The notes below the pieces were generated by a model. The model was given only the letters and a program-made list of their open reading frames with translations. It was not told the origin of the DNA and ran no database searches. A stretch of DNA of 64,000 bases from Microbacterium sp. W4I20 (GTDB lineage: Bacteria; Actinomycetota; Actinomycetes; Actinomycetales; Microbacteriaceae), in assembly GCF_030816505.1 (NCBI RefSeq), contig NZ_JAUSYB010000001.1, forward strand, positions 3,224,001-3,288,000, read 5' to 3'. Shown piece by piece: positions 44,396-53,471 of the stretch. The position numbers were made by a program, and so were the translations under genes. Within the stretch, counting starts at the first letter, position 1; the number at the start of each line of letters is the position of its first letter.

Positions 44396-45340
44396 ATGAG
44401 CGGGGTCACTGAGCCTGTCGAAGTGTCCGGACGCCACCTGCGACTCGCCGCGCACGGGTACGAAGCGGCGATCGCGAGCGTCGGCGCATCGCTGCGGTCG
44501 CTCACCTTCGACGGACGCGACCTCGTCGTGCCGTTCGAGGCGGATGAGGTGCGTCCGGCGTACCGCGGTGCGACGCTCGCGCCCTGGCCGAACCGGATCG
44601 TCGACGGCACGTACCGCTTCGGCGGGGCCGTGCATCAGCTGCCGCTCACCGAACCCGAGCGCGGGCAGGCGCTTCACGGCCTGCTCGCCTGGGCCGAGTT
44701 CGGCGATCGTCTCGTGCTCGATGACCGCGTCGTGCTCGCCGCGGTGATCGAGCCGCAGACCGGGTACCCGTTCCGCATCGAGGTGGAGGTGGAGTACCTC
44801 CTCGACGCCGACGGACTGCAGCAGACGGTGACCGCGCACAACATCGGAGCGGATGCTGCACCCTGGGGCACCGGCCCGCATCCGTACCTCGTCGCGGGCC
44901 CCGGTTCCGGTGCCCGACCGGTCGACAGCTGGACCCTCCTTCTTCCGGCATCCGAAGTGCTCACCGTCACTCCCGATCGGCTCAGCCCGATCGCGGTGGA
45001 GTCGGTGGCGCAGCATCCGGAATGGGACTTCCGCACCGCCCACCCGATCGGCGACGTGTTCATCGATCACGCGTTCACCGGGCTCGCGCGCACCGACGGC
45101 GTCGCCGAGGTGCGGCTGACGACCGACGACGGCACCGGGGTCGCGATCGCCTTCGACGAGCGCTGCCCCTGGGTGCAGGTGCACACCGCCGACAAGCCCG
45201 AGATCCCCGGCATCCACCGGATCGGCCTCGCGGTCGAGCCCATGACCTGCCCGCCGGATGCCTTCAACTCCGGCACCGATCTCCTGACGCTCGAGCCCGG
45301 CGCGACCCACGCCGCGTCCTGGCGCATCCGGGCTCTGTAG
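44396..45340 (+). CDS. galM: Aldose 1-epimerase family protein
   Basis: 314 residues. Interconverts aldose anomers before isomerisation. Landmarks: GATLAPWPNRIVDGTYRF, QALHGLLAW (catalytic His), GTGPHPYLV (second His) and the C-terminal Glu region GLAVEPMTCPPDAFN. Its ATG immediately follows the araA stop. The first ten residues (SGVTEPVEVS) come from an inverted copy of the CTTCGACAAGCTCAG repeat; the mutarotase fold starts near GRHLRLAAHGYEA. Confidence 0.87.
   Translation: MSGVTEPVEVSGRHLRLAAHGYEAAIASVGASLRSLTFDGRDLVVPFEADEVRPAYRGATLAPWPNRIVDGTYRFGGAVHQLPLTEPERGQALHGLLAWAEFGDRLVLDDRVVLAAVIEPQTGYPFRIEVEVEYLLDADGLQQTVTAHNIGADAAPWGTGPHPYLVAGPGSGARPVDSWTLLLPASEVLTVTPDRLSPIAVESVAQHPEWDFRTAHPIGDVFIDHAFTGLARTDGVAEVRLTTDDGTGVAIAFDERCPWVQVHTADKPEIPGIHRIGLAVEPMTCPPDAFNSGTDLLTLEPGATHAASWRIRAL
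44402..44423 (-). repeat. CTTCGACAGGCTCAG repeat at the galM start
   Basis: The complement reads CTTCGACAGGCTCAGTGACC; here it encodes VTEPVEVS at the very start of the gene. Confidence 0.65.
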
Positions 45341-45352
45341 GTCGCACCCGGC

Positions 45353-45415
45353 CTTTCGAATCGCGCAACTGGGGCAAAAAACGCGCTGAAAGTCCCCATT
45401 TGCGCGATTCGAAAG
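45353..45415. repeat. Intergenic hairpin repeat CTTTCGAATCGCGCAA, copy 2
   Basis: 22-base arms (45353-45374, 45394-45415) match at 21 positions around a 19-base A-rich loop, 12 bp after the galM stop. Confidence 0.85.
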
Positions 45416-45526
45416 CAACGGGGCATACCGCGACCGAGACATCCGGGTCAACCCGGTGCGCCGGCATCCTCCGGCGGAGTATCACGGTATCCGGGAGGCG
45501 ACGGTGTCTCCGGAAGAGGAGTTCCC

Positions 45527-46999
45527 GTGTCCGCATCCGACGTCGAGGTCAAGAAGGTCAAGTCGCTGGTCCCGGCGCGGATGGACCGCCTGCCGTGGTC
45601 GCGATTCCATTGGATGATCGTCGTCGGGCTCGGGTTCTCCTGGATCCTCGACGGCCTCGAAGTGCAGATCGTCGCGGCGAACGGCTATGCCGCGACCCTC
45701 GGGATGGGGCCCGCGGAGGTCGGCCTGGCGGGCACCTGTTATCTGCTCGGACAGGTGTTCGGCGCCCTGGTGTTCGGGCGGCTCACGGACCGCCTCGGAC
45801 GCAAGAACCTCTTCCTCGTGTCGCTCGCGGTCTATCTGGTCGGATCGGCGGTCGCGGGCTTCGCCTTCGCCCCGTGGTTCTTCTACATCTGGCGCTTCGT
45901 CGCCGGCGCGGGCATCGGCGGCGAGTACGCGGCCATCAACTCGGCGATCGACGAGATCATCCCGGCGAGGTACCGCGGACGCGTCGACATCGCGATCAAC
46001 GGCACGTACTGGGGCGGAGCCGCGCTCGGAGCCTTCGCGAACATGTTCTTCCTCAACACCGACATCCTCCCGGCCGACATCGGCTGGCGGCTCAGCTTCT
46101 TCCTCGGACCCATCCTCGGGCTCCTCATCATCTGGCTGCGTCGCCACATCCCGGAGAGCCCGCGGTGGCAGATGACGCACGGACGTGAGGAGGAGGCCGA
46201 GCGCAACGTCGACCAGATCGAGGAGAGGATCCGCAAAGAGGGCAAGACCATCCCGCCGGTCGACGAGTCGAAGGCGATCACCGTCAAGGAGTACGGCCAG
46301 GTGCCGCTGCTCGTGATCGCGAAAGTGCTGTTCAAGAAGTATCCGCGGCGCACGCTCGTCGGCATCACGATGATGGTGACGCAGTCGTTCCTCTACAACG
46401 CGATCTTCTTCACCTACGCGCTGGTACTCGAGAACTTCTACGACACGCCCCCGGCATCCGCCTCGCAGTATTTCATCGTCTTCGCTGTCGGCAACCTCAC
46501 CGGTGCGCTCGTGCTCGGGCACTTCTTCGACACCTGGGGCAGGCGACGGATGCTGTTCCTCACCTACACTCTCGCGGGGGCGATCCTGCTGGTCAGCGCG
46601 TTCCTCTTCAACGCGGGGATGCTGAACGCCGGCACACACACCGCGTTCTGGTGCGCGTCGTTCTTCTTCGCCTCGGCCGGCGCCTCGGCGGCGTACCTCA
46701 CCGTCAGCGAGATCTTCCCGCTCGAGCTCCGCAGCCAGGTGATCTCGTACGTGTTCTCGATCGGCCAGCTCGTCGGGGCCATCGCGCCGGTGCTGTACGG
46801 ATCGCTCATCGGCCAGAGCGCCGAGACCGGGGATCGCGGCCCGCTGTTCTGGGGCTACGTCCTCGGCTCGGCGATCATGATCTTCGGCGGCGTCATCTGC
46901 GGCATCTTCGGGGTGAGCGCGGCCGGCAAGTCGCTGGAGGACATCGCCGACCCGCTCTCCCTCGTCGCCGACGAGGACGCCGCCGAGAAGAAGGAGTAG
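45527..46999 (+). CDS. MFS transporter, substrate unknown
   Basis: 490 residues from GTG 45527 (GGAAGAGGAG five bases upstream). Twelve predicted spans; MFS loop motif GRLTDRLGRKNLF between spans 2 and 3, GGEYAAINSAIDEIIPARYRGR in the span 4-5 region and RRHIPESPRW before the central cytoplasmic loop. It resembles sugar/organic-acid:proton symporters. Its place after the arabinose genes and before xylBA suggests a sugar or sugar-acid substrate. The C-terminal tail is acidic. Convergent with xylB, seven bases apart. Confidence 0.85.
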   Translation: MSASDVEVKKVKSLVPARMDRLPWSRFHWMIVVGLGFSWILDGLEVQIVAANGYAATLGMGPAEVGLAGTCYLLGQVFGALVFGRLTDRLGRKNLFLVSLAVYLVGSAVAGFAFAPWFFYIWRFVAGAGIGGEYAAINSAIDEIIPARYRGRVDIAINGTYWGGAALGAFANMFFLNTDILPADIGWRLSFFLGPILGLLIIWLRRHIPESPRWQMTHGREEEAERNVDQIEERIRKEGKTIPPVDESKAITVKEYGQVPLLVIAKVLFKKYPRRTLVGITMMVTQSFLYNAIFFTYALVLENFYDTPPASASQYFIVFAVGNLTGALVLGHFFDTWGRRRMLFLTYTLAGAILLVSAFLFNAGMLNAGTHTAFWCASFFFASAGASAAYLTVSEIFPLELRSQVISYVFSIGQLVGAIAPVLYGSLIGQSAETGDRGPLFWGYVLGSAIMIFGGVICGIFGVSAAGKSLEDIADPLSLVADEDAAEKKE

Positions 47000-47006
47000 G
47001 AGCGGG

Positions 47007-48335
47007 TCAGCCGGCGAGGACGGATGCCGCCTGGCGCGCAGCGCCGAGGGCGACGTACTCCTCGGATGCCGGAACCTCGACCGGGATGCCGAGCACCTCG
47101 GGGGCGATCGCCCGCACCGCTTCGGACTGCGCACCGCCGCCGATGAGCAGTGCACGCCGCAGCGGCACTCCCTCTTCGCGCAGCGCGTCGAGGCCGGCGC
47201 CGAGACCCGACAGCATCCCCTCGACGGCGGCCCGCGCGAGGTTCTCGCGGGTCGTCGAAGCGAGACTCATGCCGCTGAGCGTCGCGGTCGCATCGGGCAG
47301 GTTCGGCGTGCGCTCACCCTCGAAGTAGGGCACGAGCGCGAGGCCGGCCGCGCCGGACGGCGCCGCGAGGGCCAGGCGGCTCAGCTCGTCGTGATCGACG
47401 CCGAGGAGGGATGCCGTCACGTCGAGCACCCGCGCCGCGTTGAGCGTGCAGACCAGCGGGAGGAAATGTCCGTCCGCGGAGGCGAACCCGGCGATGATCC
47501 CGGAGGCGTCGGCCGACGGCGTCTCGCTCACGGCGAAGACCGTGCCGCTGGTGCCGATCGAGACGACGACGTCGCCGGGTCCCGCACCGAGACCGAGGGC
47601 GGCTGCGGCGTTGTCGCCGGCTCCGGGTGCGACCAGACGCCCCGCGGCATCCGTCACCGACTCGTGCGCGCTGAGCACCCGCGGCAGCACCGCGTCGTGC
47701 CCGAGCGCGGCGACGAGGAGTTCGCGGTCGTATTCGCCGGTCGCGGGGTTCCAGTATCCGGTGCCCGAGGCGTCGGAGCGGTCGGTGACCAGCTCGTCGA
47801 GCACGGGTCCGCGCGGCGAGGCACCCTCCGGACCGAAGCCGCGCAGCCGCCAGGTGAGCCAGTCGTGCGGCAGGGCGATCGCCGCCACCCGCTCCGCGTT
47901 CTCGGGCTCGGCGTCCCGCAGCCAGCGCACCTTCGAGATCGTGAAGGATGCCACGGGCACGACGCCCGTGCGATCCGCCAGTTCCTGCGCCCCGAACTCG
48001 GCGACGAGGTCTGTGGCCGCATCCGCCGAGCGGGTGTCGTTCCAGAGCAGCGCATCGCGGATGACCGCGCCCGACGAATCGAGCGCGACCATGCCGTGCT
48101 GCTGGCCGCCGATGGCCCAGGCCTCGATGTCGTCGAGTCCGCCCGCGTCGGCGATGGCCGCCTGGAGCGCGGTCCACCACGCCTCGGGGTCGACCGCGGT
48201 GCCGTCGGGGTGGGAGGCGCGACCGGTGCGGATGACCGCACCGGTCGCGGCAGTTCCGCTGAGCCCCGACGAAGTGTCCGCCACGATGACCTTGCACGAC
48301 TGCGTCGAGGAGTCGACGCCGAGAACCAGGGCCAT
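47007..48335 (-). CDS. xylB: Xylulokinase
   Basis: 442 residues from ATG 48335; phosphorylates D-xylulose to the 5-phosphate. FGGY motifs: [42 protein letters not shown] and the C-terminal [14 protein letters not shown] and [13 protein letters not shown]. Somewhat shorter than E. coli XylB but normal for actinobacteria. Seven bases after the xylA stop, hence an xylA-xylB operon. Confidence 0.94.
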   Translation of the reverse strand: MALVLGVDSSTQSCKVIVADTSSGLSGTAATGAVIRTGRASHPDGTAVDPEAWWTALQAAIADAGGLDDIEAWAIGGQQHGMVALDSSGAVIRDALLWNDTRSADAATDLVAEFGAQELADRTGVVPVASFTISKVRWLRDAEPENAERVAAIALPHDWLTWRLRGFGPEGASPRGPVLDELVTDRSDASGTGYWNPATGEYDRELLVAALGHDAVLPRVLSAHESVTDAAGRLVAPGAGDNAAAALGLGAGPGDVVVSIGTSGTVFAVSETPSADASGIIAGFASADGHFLPLVCTLNAARVLDVTASLLGVDHDELSRLALAAPSGAAGLALVPYFEGERTPNLPDATATLSGMSLASTTRENLARAAVEGMLSGLGAGLDALREEGVPLRRALLIGGGAQSEAVRAIAPEVLGIPVEVPASEEYVALGAARQAASVLAG

Positions 48336-48342
48336 CAGCGGA

Positions 48343-49533
48343 TCAGCGTGCGCCGAGCAGGTGCTCGGTGGCCAGCTGCTGCAGACGCACGAAGCCGAAG
48401 CCGTGGCCACCCAGGTAGGCGTCGGCGTCGAAGTCCTCGTAGGCGCTGCGGTCGGCGAGGAAGTCGTCGTAGCTCTCGCCCGGGTTGAGCGTCGGCGTCG
48501 AGAGCTCGGCGACCTTGGCGGCGGCCAGTGCCTCCTGCACCTCGGGGTCGGCGCGGAAGGCCGCGGCGCGCTCCTTCAGCAGCAGGTAGGTGCGCATGTT
48601 CGCGGCGGCGGAGTCCCAGACGCCGTTCTCGTCCTCGGTGCGGCTCGGCTTGTAGTCGAAGTGACGCGGACCCTCGTAGGCCGGCACCCCGTTCGGGCCG
48701 CCGTTCTCGAGCAGGTCGACGAGCGAGAACGCGTTGTGCAGGTCGCCATGACCGAAGACGAGGTCCTGGTCGTACTTGATGCCACGCTGTCCGTTGAGGT
48801 CGATGTGGAAGAGCTTGCCGTGGTACAGCGCCTGGGCGATGCCGGCGGTGAAGTTCAGGCCGGCCATCTGCTCGTGCCCGACCTCGGGGTTCACGCCGAC
48901 GAGTTCGGGACGCTCGAGCGAGTCGATGAACGCGATCGCGTGGCCGAGGGTCGGCAGCAGGATGTCGCCACGGGGCTCGTTCGGCTTCGGCTCGATCGCG
49001 AAGCGGATGTCGTAGCCCTTGTCGGTCACGTAGTCGCCGAGCAGGTTGACGGCCTCGCGGTAGCGCTCGAGCGCCGCGCGGATGTCCTTGGCGGAGTCGT
49101 ACTCGGCACCCTCGCGGCCACCCCACATGACGAAGGTCTTGGCTCCGAGCTCGGCGCCGAGGTCGAGCTGGCGGAAGACCTTGCGGAGCGCGAAGCGGCG
49201 CACATCGCGGTCGTTCGAGGTGAAGCCACCGTCCTTGAACACGGGGGCGCTGAACAGGTTGGTGGTGACCATCGGCACGATCAGGCCGGTGTCGGCCAGC
49301 GCGCCCTTGAGACGGTCGATCTGCGTCTGCCGCTCGGCATCCGTCGATCCGAACGCGAACAGGTCGTCATCGTGGAAGGTGAGACCGTAGGCGCCGAGCT
49401 CGGCGAGCTTCTCGACGGCGTGCACGACGTCGAGGGCCGGACGGGTGGGTCCGCCGAACGGGTCGGTGCCGTTGTAGCCGATGGTCCAGAGGCCGAACGA
49501 GAACTTGTCTTCGCGGGTCGGGGTGAGGCTCAT
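48343..49533 (-). CDS. xylA: D-xylose isomerase (actinobacterial type)
   Basis: 396 residues, ATG 49533 preceded by AAGGAG. Converts xylose to xylulose. Class I (Streptomyces/Arthrobacter) signatures: [29 protein letters not shown] with catalytic His, [14 protein letters not shown], metal-site [13 protein letters not shown] and [32 protein letters not shown]. First gene of the operon, controlled from the intergenic palindrome near 49580. Confidence 0.96.
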   Translation of the reverse strand: MSLTPTREDKFSFGLWTIGYNGTDPFGGPTRPALDVVHAVEKLAELGAYGLTFHDDDLFAFGSTDAERQTQIDRLKGALADTGLIVPMVTTNLFSAPVFKDGGFTSNDRDVRRFALRKVFRQLDLGAELGAKTFVMWGGREGAEYDSAKDIRAALERYREAVNLLGDYVTDKGYDIRFAIEPKPNEPRGDILLPTLGHAIAFIDSLERPELVGVNPEVGHEQMAGLNFTAGIAQALYHGKLFHIDLNGQRGIKYDQDLVFGHGDLHNAFSLVDLLENGGPNGVPAYEGPRHFDYKPSRTEDENGVWDSAAANMRTYLLLKERAAAFRADPEVQEALAAAKVAELSTPTLNPGESYDDFLADRSAYEDFDADAYLGGHGFGFVRLQQLATEHLLGAR

Positions 49534-49574
49534 GATGCTCCTTCGCATGGTGGCGGTCAGCGGCGCGCCAGAAA

Positions 49575-49590
49575 TTGTTGTGAGCAACAA
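49575..49590. promoter_or_regulatory. XylR operator between xylA and xylR
   Basis: TTGTTG-TGAG-CAACAA: six-base arms, four-base centre, as in ROK-family XylR sites. It overlaps the likely xylA -10 box and start region. Confidence 0.65.
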
Positions 49591-49617
49591 CATATAACGT
49601 GGAGCAAGAGATGTCCA
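49589..49617 (-). promoter_or_regulatory. xylA promoter
   Basis: On the reverse strand TGGACA (49617-49612) and TATGTT (49594-49589) are 17 bases apart; the operator overlaps the -10 end. Confidence 0.45.
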
Positions 49618-49654
49618 GCCTTCTAGACTGGCCGGGACCGAATGCGAGGACGAT

Positions 49655-50821
49655 GTGACGGATGCTCCGGAGGAGCTCGGCGGAGCGCCGGCACCACGCG
49701 AGAACGGCGACGGCGTGCGAGCTCGCAACCTGGCGCGGGTGCTGCGGCTCGTCCACCGCGGCGGCGCGCAGTCGCGTGCCCAGCTAACCGCCGCGACCGG
49801 CCTCAACCGGTCGACGATCGCGGATCTGGTCGGAGAGCTCGTGACGGAGGGCTGGGTCGTCGAGCGCGATCCCGACCCGGTCGGACGGGTGGGGCGTCCG
49901 TCACCCGTCGTCGAGGCGTCGCCGCAGACCGTCGTGATCGCGGTGAACCCCGAGATCGACGCGGTGGAGGTCGCCGCGATCGGTCTGGCCCATAACGTCG
50001 CGGTCCGCGAGCGCATCGAATCGGCATCGCTGCTGGCCGCAGGCGAGGTCGCCGCCCTCGTGGCCGACGTCGTCGAGCGCTGGCGGCGCGGCCCCCTGGA
50101 AACCGCTCGGATCGTCGCGATCGGCGTCGCGGTCCCGGGCCTCGTGCGCGCGGCCGACGGACTCGTCCGCAACGCTCCGCACCTCGGCTGGACGGATGCT
50201 CCGCTGCGGGCGCTGATCGCCGAGGCCACCGGGCTGCCGGTCGCGGTCGGCAATGACGCGAGCCTCGGCGCACTCGCCGAGCATCTCTTCGGCGCGGCGC
50301 AGGGCGCCGATGACGTCGTGTACCTCAACGGCGGGCCCTCCGGCATCGGCGGCGGCATCATCGTGCACGGCGCCCCGGTCGGCGGCGTGGGCGGCTATGC
50401 GGGGGAGTTCGGTCAGAACCGGGTCGGCGACGGGAGCCCGACCGTGCTCGAGGACGAGGTCAGCCGGGCCCGGCTGCTCGACGTGCTCGGCCTCGCAGCG
50501 GCCGACGAGGCGACGCTGGCGGAGGCGCTCGCCGCGGCATCCGATGATGGACCGGTCCGCGCGGAATGCGAGCGGCAGCGCGGCGTGCTCGCCCAGGCGA
50601 TCGGGGATGCCGTCAACATCCTCAACCCCTCGGTCGTGGTGCTCGGCGGGTTCCTCGCCCAGCTCGAGACGCTCGATCCCGAGGGCTTCGCGGCGGACGT
50701 GGCGGGATGCGCGATGCCGGAGAACGCGGAAGGACTCCGCATCCTGCCGGCGTCGCTCGCGGCCGACCGGCTGCTGCTGGGTGCGGCGGAGCACGCCTTC
50801 GCCTCGGCCGGCGTGATCTGA
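49655..50821 (+). CDS. xylR: ROK-family transcriptional regulator, XylR type
   Basis: 388 residues from GTG 49655. N-terminal winged helix [32 protein letters not shown] (pieces at about 28-60), then a ROK sugar-binding domain: [72 protein letters not shown]. Typical XylR repressors lack full kinase and zinc motifs, as here. Divergent from xylAB. Its stop codon is the start of a 17-bp tandem repeat. Confidence 0.9.
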   Translation: MTDAPEELGGAPAPRENGDGVRARNLARVLRLVHRGGAQSRAQLTAATGLNRSTIADLVGELVTEGWVVERDPDPVGRVGRPSPVVEASPQTVVIAVNPEIDAVEVAAIGLAHNVAVRERIESASLLAAGEVAALVADVVERWRRGPLETARIVAIGVAVPGLVRAADGLVRNAPHLGWTDAPLRALIAEATGLPVAVGNDASLGALAEHLFGAAQGADDVVYLNGGPSGIGGGIIVHGAPVGGVGGYAGEFGQNRVGDGSPTVLEDEVSRARLLDVLGLAAADEATLAEALAAASDDGPVRAECERQRGVLAQAIGDAVNILNPSVVVLGGFLAQLETLDPEGFAADVAGCAMPENAEGLRILPASLAADRLLLGAAEHAFASAGVI

Positions 50822-50931
50822 CGGCCGGCCTCATCTGACGGCTGGCCTCATCTGACGGCTGGCCTCATCTGACGGCTGGCCTCATCTGACGGCTGGCCTC
50901 ATCTGACGGCCGGCCCATCCGACGGCCTGCC
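50819..50931. repeat. 17-bp tandem repeat at the 3' end of xylR
   Basis: Five exact-length units of TGACGG(C/T)(C/T)GGCCTCATC-type sequence (TGACGGCTGGCCTCATC) at 50819-50903, a 16-base unit at 50904-50919 and a degenerate partial unit. Units 2 to 5 are identical. The first TGA is the xylR stop, and the codons before it (GGCCGGCGTGATC) resemble a further unit. Confidence 0.92.
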
Positions 50932-50943
50932 GCGGCATCCGAC

Positions 50944-51528
50944 TCAGCGCGCGAACCAGCCCCGTAGCGATCGCGTCACGAACGGCAGCACCCAGTACGT
51001 CATGATCGGGGTGAGCACGACGGTCGTGGCGAGCACGCGCAGCCAGATGGGCAGAGCATCCCAGCCGGGAATCGGGCTCATGGCATAGGTGAACGCGAGG
51101 TTCAGCGGGAAGAAGCCGAGCCAGATCGAGATCGCCTGCTTCCACCGCGGCGGCGCGGGCACGACGGCGACGGTGGTGGTGCCGCCCTCGGTGGTCGGCA
51201 GGGTGATCGTTCCGGTGGTGGGCTCGTCGAACCAGCCCTCGATCCCGGTGCGGCGCTTCGAGCGCTCGCTGCGCACGAACCCCTCGCCCATCGACAGCCA
51301 CCACGCGCGCTCGCCGGACTTCTCCCAGGCGACGAGCGACTCCTCGTTCGCGAAGCGGTAGAGCATGTGCCAGATCTGGGAGTGCTCGCCGGCGCGCACC
51401 CACCCGGATCCGAGGAATCCCGGATACTTCGTGGCCAGGTTCACCCCGGTCTGCACCCAGACCGTCGCCTCGGTGATGCGCTCGGGGTCGACCTCGCGGC
51501 GGATGGACACGGTGATGGGTTCGGACAC
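50944..51528 (-). CDS. ABM-domain (antibiotic biosynthesis monooxygenase-like) protein with two membrane spans
   Basis: 194 residues. The N-terminal part (about 1-95) is a ferredoxin-like dimeric alpha/beta-barrel domain: TVSIRREVDPERITEATVWVQ, PGFLGSGWVRAGEHSQIWHM, RFANEESLVAWEKSGER. The C-terminal part has two hydrophobic spans (SIWLGFFPLNLAFTYAMSPI and LRVLATTVVLTPIMTYWVLP). ABM domains handle small aromatic or haem-like molecules or are only structural; function of the membrane fusion is unknown. A possible start in the leader at GTG upstream is not supported. Confidence 0.75.
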   Translation of the reverse strand: MSEPITVSIRREVDPERITEATVWVQTGVNLATKYPGFLGSGWVRAGEHSQIWHMLYRFANEESLVAWEKSGERAWWLSMGEGFVRSERSKRRTGIEGWFDEPTTGTITLPTTEGGTTTVAVVPAPPRWKQAISIWLGFFPLNLAFTYAMSPIPGWDALPIWLRVLATTVVLTPIMTYWVLPFVTRSLRGWFAR

Positions 51529-51646
51529 GGTGCAGTCCTCGTGACGGGCGTCCCGGGTCGCGGGCTGCCGAAGCGGGTGCGCCAGGGTCGCGGCGCACCC
51601 TCGATTCTATTTCGGCTGCCGGGGTGCTCCGACCGGAAAAGGAGAA

Positions 51647-51693
51647 CCCCCGCCGACCCGATTCGGCGGGGGTCTCGCGGCGTGGGCGCCGCG
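51647..51693 (-). terminator. Double hairpin terminator or attenuator
   Basis: CCCCCGCCGA (51647-51656) pairs with TCGGCGGGGG (51663-51672), and next to it CGCGGCG (51676-51682) with CGCCGCG (51687-51693). On the reverse strand the strong hairpin is followed by TTCTCCTTTT, a terminator-like tail. It lies upstream of both divergent genes, so it would end a short leader or small RNA read towards the ABM gene. Confidence 0.55.
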
Positions 51694-51849
51694 ACGGGAG
51701 TCAGAGTGCTCACCGTGCGCGGGTGACGTGACTACCGATCCGGTCTGAGTCTGCTGCCCCCGCACCTGCAGTTGTAATCGACGGAGGTGGCCGGATGGTG
51801 AACGGGGCGCGAACATCGCCGCAAACGGAGCCGGTGCGCTCGAGCATCC

Positions 51850-51873
51850 ATTTACAAGGATGTCCTAGTAAAT
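51850..51873. promoter_or_regulatory. 24-bp palindromic operator before mmsA
   Basis: ATTTACAAGGAT followed by GTCCTAGTAAAT: two 12-base arms complementary at 10 positions, ending 59 bp before the mmsA start. Size and symmetry suit a dimeric TetR- or GntR-type repressor; no candidate gene is adjacent. Confidence 0.65.
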
Positions 51874-51932
51874 GATCGGATGCCGCAGTAAACTCCCAAT
51901 GTGCCAACGACGGCACGGAGGGATGTCACACA

Positions 51933-53432
51933 ATGACTCGTACTATCCCGCACTTCGTGGGCGGATCGCTTCTCACCCCGGACACGGGTCGCTTCGCGGA
52001 CGTGTTCGATCCCAGCACCGGTGCCGTACAGGCGCGTGTACCGCTCGCCTCGACCGATGAGGTGCAGAGCGTGATCGCCAACGCGGAAGAAGCCCAGATC
52101 GCCTGGGGCGCGACGAACCCGCAGAAGCGCGCCCGCGTGCTGCTCCGCTTCCTCGATCTGGCGCAGCGCGAGATGCAGTCGCTCGCCGAGCTCCTCGCCA
52201 GCGAGCACGGCAAGACCGTCGACGACGCCAAGGGCGACATCCAGCGCGGCCTCGAGGTCATCGAGTTCGCCGCGGGCGCCCCGCATCTCCTGAAGGGCGA
52301 GTACTCCACGGGTGCCGGCACCGGCATCGACGTCTACTCGATGCGCCAGCCGCTCGGAGTCGTCGCGGCGATCACCCCGTTCAACTTCCCCGCCATGATC
52401 CCGCTCTGGAAGGCAGGCCCCGCGCTCGCCGCCGGGAACGCGGTCGTGCTCAAGCCGAGCGAGCGCGACCCCTCGGTCCCCGTGCGCATCGCCGAGCTGT
52501 TCCTGGAGGCGGGGCTCCCCGCCGGCGTGCTCAACGTCGTGCACGGCGACAAGGAGGCCGTCGACGCGCTGCTGACCGACGACCGCATCCGCGCCGTCGG
52601 CTTCGTCGGATCCACGCCGATCGCCGAGTACATCTATTCCACCGCCGCGGCGCACGGCAAGCGCGCGCAGTGCTTCGGCGGCGCCAAGAACCACATGATC
52701 GTGATGCCGGATGCCGACCTCGACCAGGCCGTCGACGCGCTCATCGGCGCCGGTTACGGCTCGGCGGGGGAGCGCTGCATGGCGATCTCGGTCGCGGTGC
52801 CCGTCGGACAGGAGACCGCCGACGCTCTGGCGGCGAAGCTGCTGGAGCGCATCGCGAAGCTGCGGATCGGTCCTTCTCTCGCGAAGGACGTCGACTACGG
52901 TCCCCTCGTCACCCGCGCCGCCGTCGAGCGGGTGGTCGGCTACATCCAGCAGGGTGTCGACGAGGGTGCGACGCTTCTCGCCGACGGACGCGGCTTCACG
53001 GTCGAGGGCCACGAGGAGGGCTTCTACCTCGGCCCGACGCTGTTCGACCACGTCACGACCGACATGGCGATCTATCGCGAGGAGATCTTCGGACCGGTGC
53101 TCGTGATCGCGCGAGCCGCCGACTACGAAGAGGCGCTGCGCATGGCGTCGGAGCACGAGTACGGCAACGGCGTCGCGATCTTCACCCGCGACGGCGATGC
53201 GGCGCGCGACTTCGCCGCCCGCGTCGAGGTCGGAATGGTCGGAGTGAACGTGCCGATCCCGGTCCCGATCGCGTATTACACGTTCGGCGGCTGGAAGCGC
53301 AGCGGCTTCGGCGACCTCAACCAGCACGGCACCGACGCGTTCCGCTTCTACACGAAGACCAAGACCGTCACGAGCCGCTGGCCCTCGGGGATCAAGGACG
53401 GCGCCAGCTTCGTCATCCCCACCATGCACTGA
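51933..53432 (+). CDS. mmsA: Methylmalonate-semialdehyde dehydrogenase (CoA-acylating)
   Basis: 499 residues, GGAGGG before the ATG. Converts methylmalonate semialdehyde to propionyl-CoA (and malonate semialdehyde to acetyl-CoA) with NAD and CoA. ALDH fold with VVAAITPFNFPAMIPLWKAG, QCFGGAKNHMIVMPDAD, nucleophile Cys282 in GSAGERCMAISVAV. The family-specific GPLVTRAAVERVVGYI and TFGGWKRSGFGDLNQHG are present. First gene of a valine/isobutyrate operon; its propionyl-CoA product fits the prpDBC genes at 5.8 kb. Confidence 0.94.
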   Translation: MTRTIPHFVGGSLLTPDTGRFADVFDPSTGAVQARVPLASTDEVQSVIANAEEAQIAWGATNPQKRARVLLRFLDLAQREMQSLAELLASEHGKTVDDAKGDIQRGLEVIEFAAGAPHLLKGEYSTGAGTGIDVYSMRQPLGVVAAITPFNFPAMIPLWKAGPALAAGNAVVLKPSERDPSVPVRIAELFLEAGLPAGVLNVVHGDKEAVDALLTDDRIRAVGFVGSTPIAEYIYSTAAAHGKRAQCFGGAKNHMIVMPDADLDQAVDALIGAGYGSAGERCMAISVAVPVGQETADALAAKLLERIAKLRIGPSLAKDVDYGPLVTRAAVERVVGYIQQGVDEGATLLADGRGFTVEGHEEGFYLGPTLFDHVTTDMAIYREEIFGPVLVIARAADYEEALRMASEHEYGNGVAIFTRDGDAARDFAARVEVGMVGVNVPIPVPIAYYTFGGWKRSGFGDLNQHGTDAFRFYTKTKTVTSRWPSGIKDGASFVIPTMH

Positions 53433-53433
53433 T

Positions 53434-53458
53434 CCCCCTTCGACAAGCTCAGGGACCC
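53434..53458 (+). repeat. CTTCGACAAGCTCAG repeat between mmsA and the acyl-CoA dehydrogenase gene
   Basis: CCCTTCGACAAGCTCAGGGA fills most of the 39-bp gap; core identical to 42839. Confidence 0.65.
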
Positions 53459-53471
53459 AGAAGGAACAACG

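Larger units (their letters stand above)
51529..51932. other. 404-bp divergent intergenic region with hairpins and mmsA operator
   Basis: Holds two adjacent hairpins (51647-51693), a possible 26-codon reading frame with a GGAGG site (51795-51875), and the mmsA operator (51850-51873). No further gene is seen. Confidence 0.6.

Noticed and set aside
50819..50931. Tandem 17-bp units as a possible CRISPR array
   Set aside because: Units are directly adjacent without spacers and no cas gene is present.
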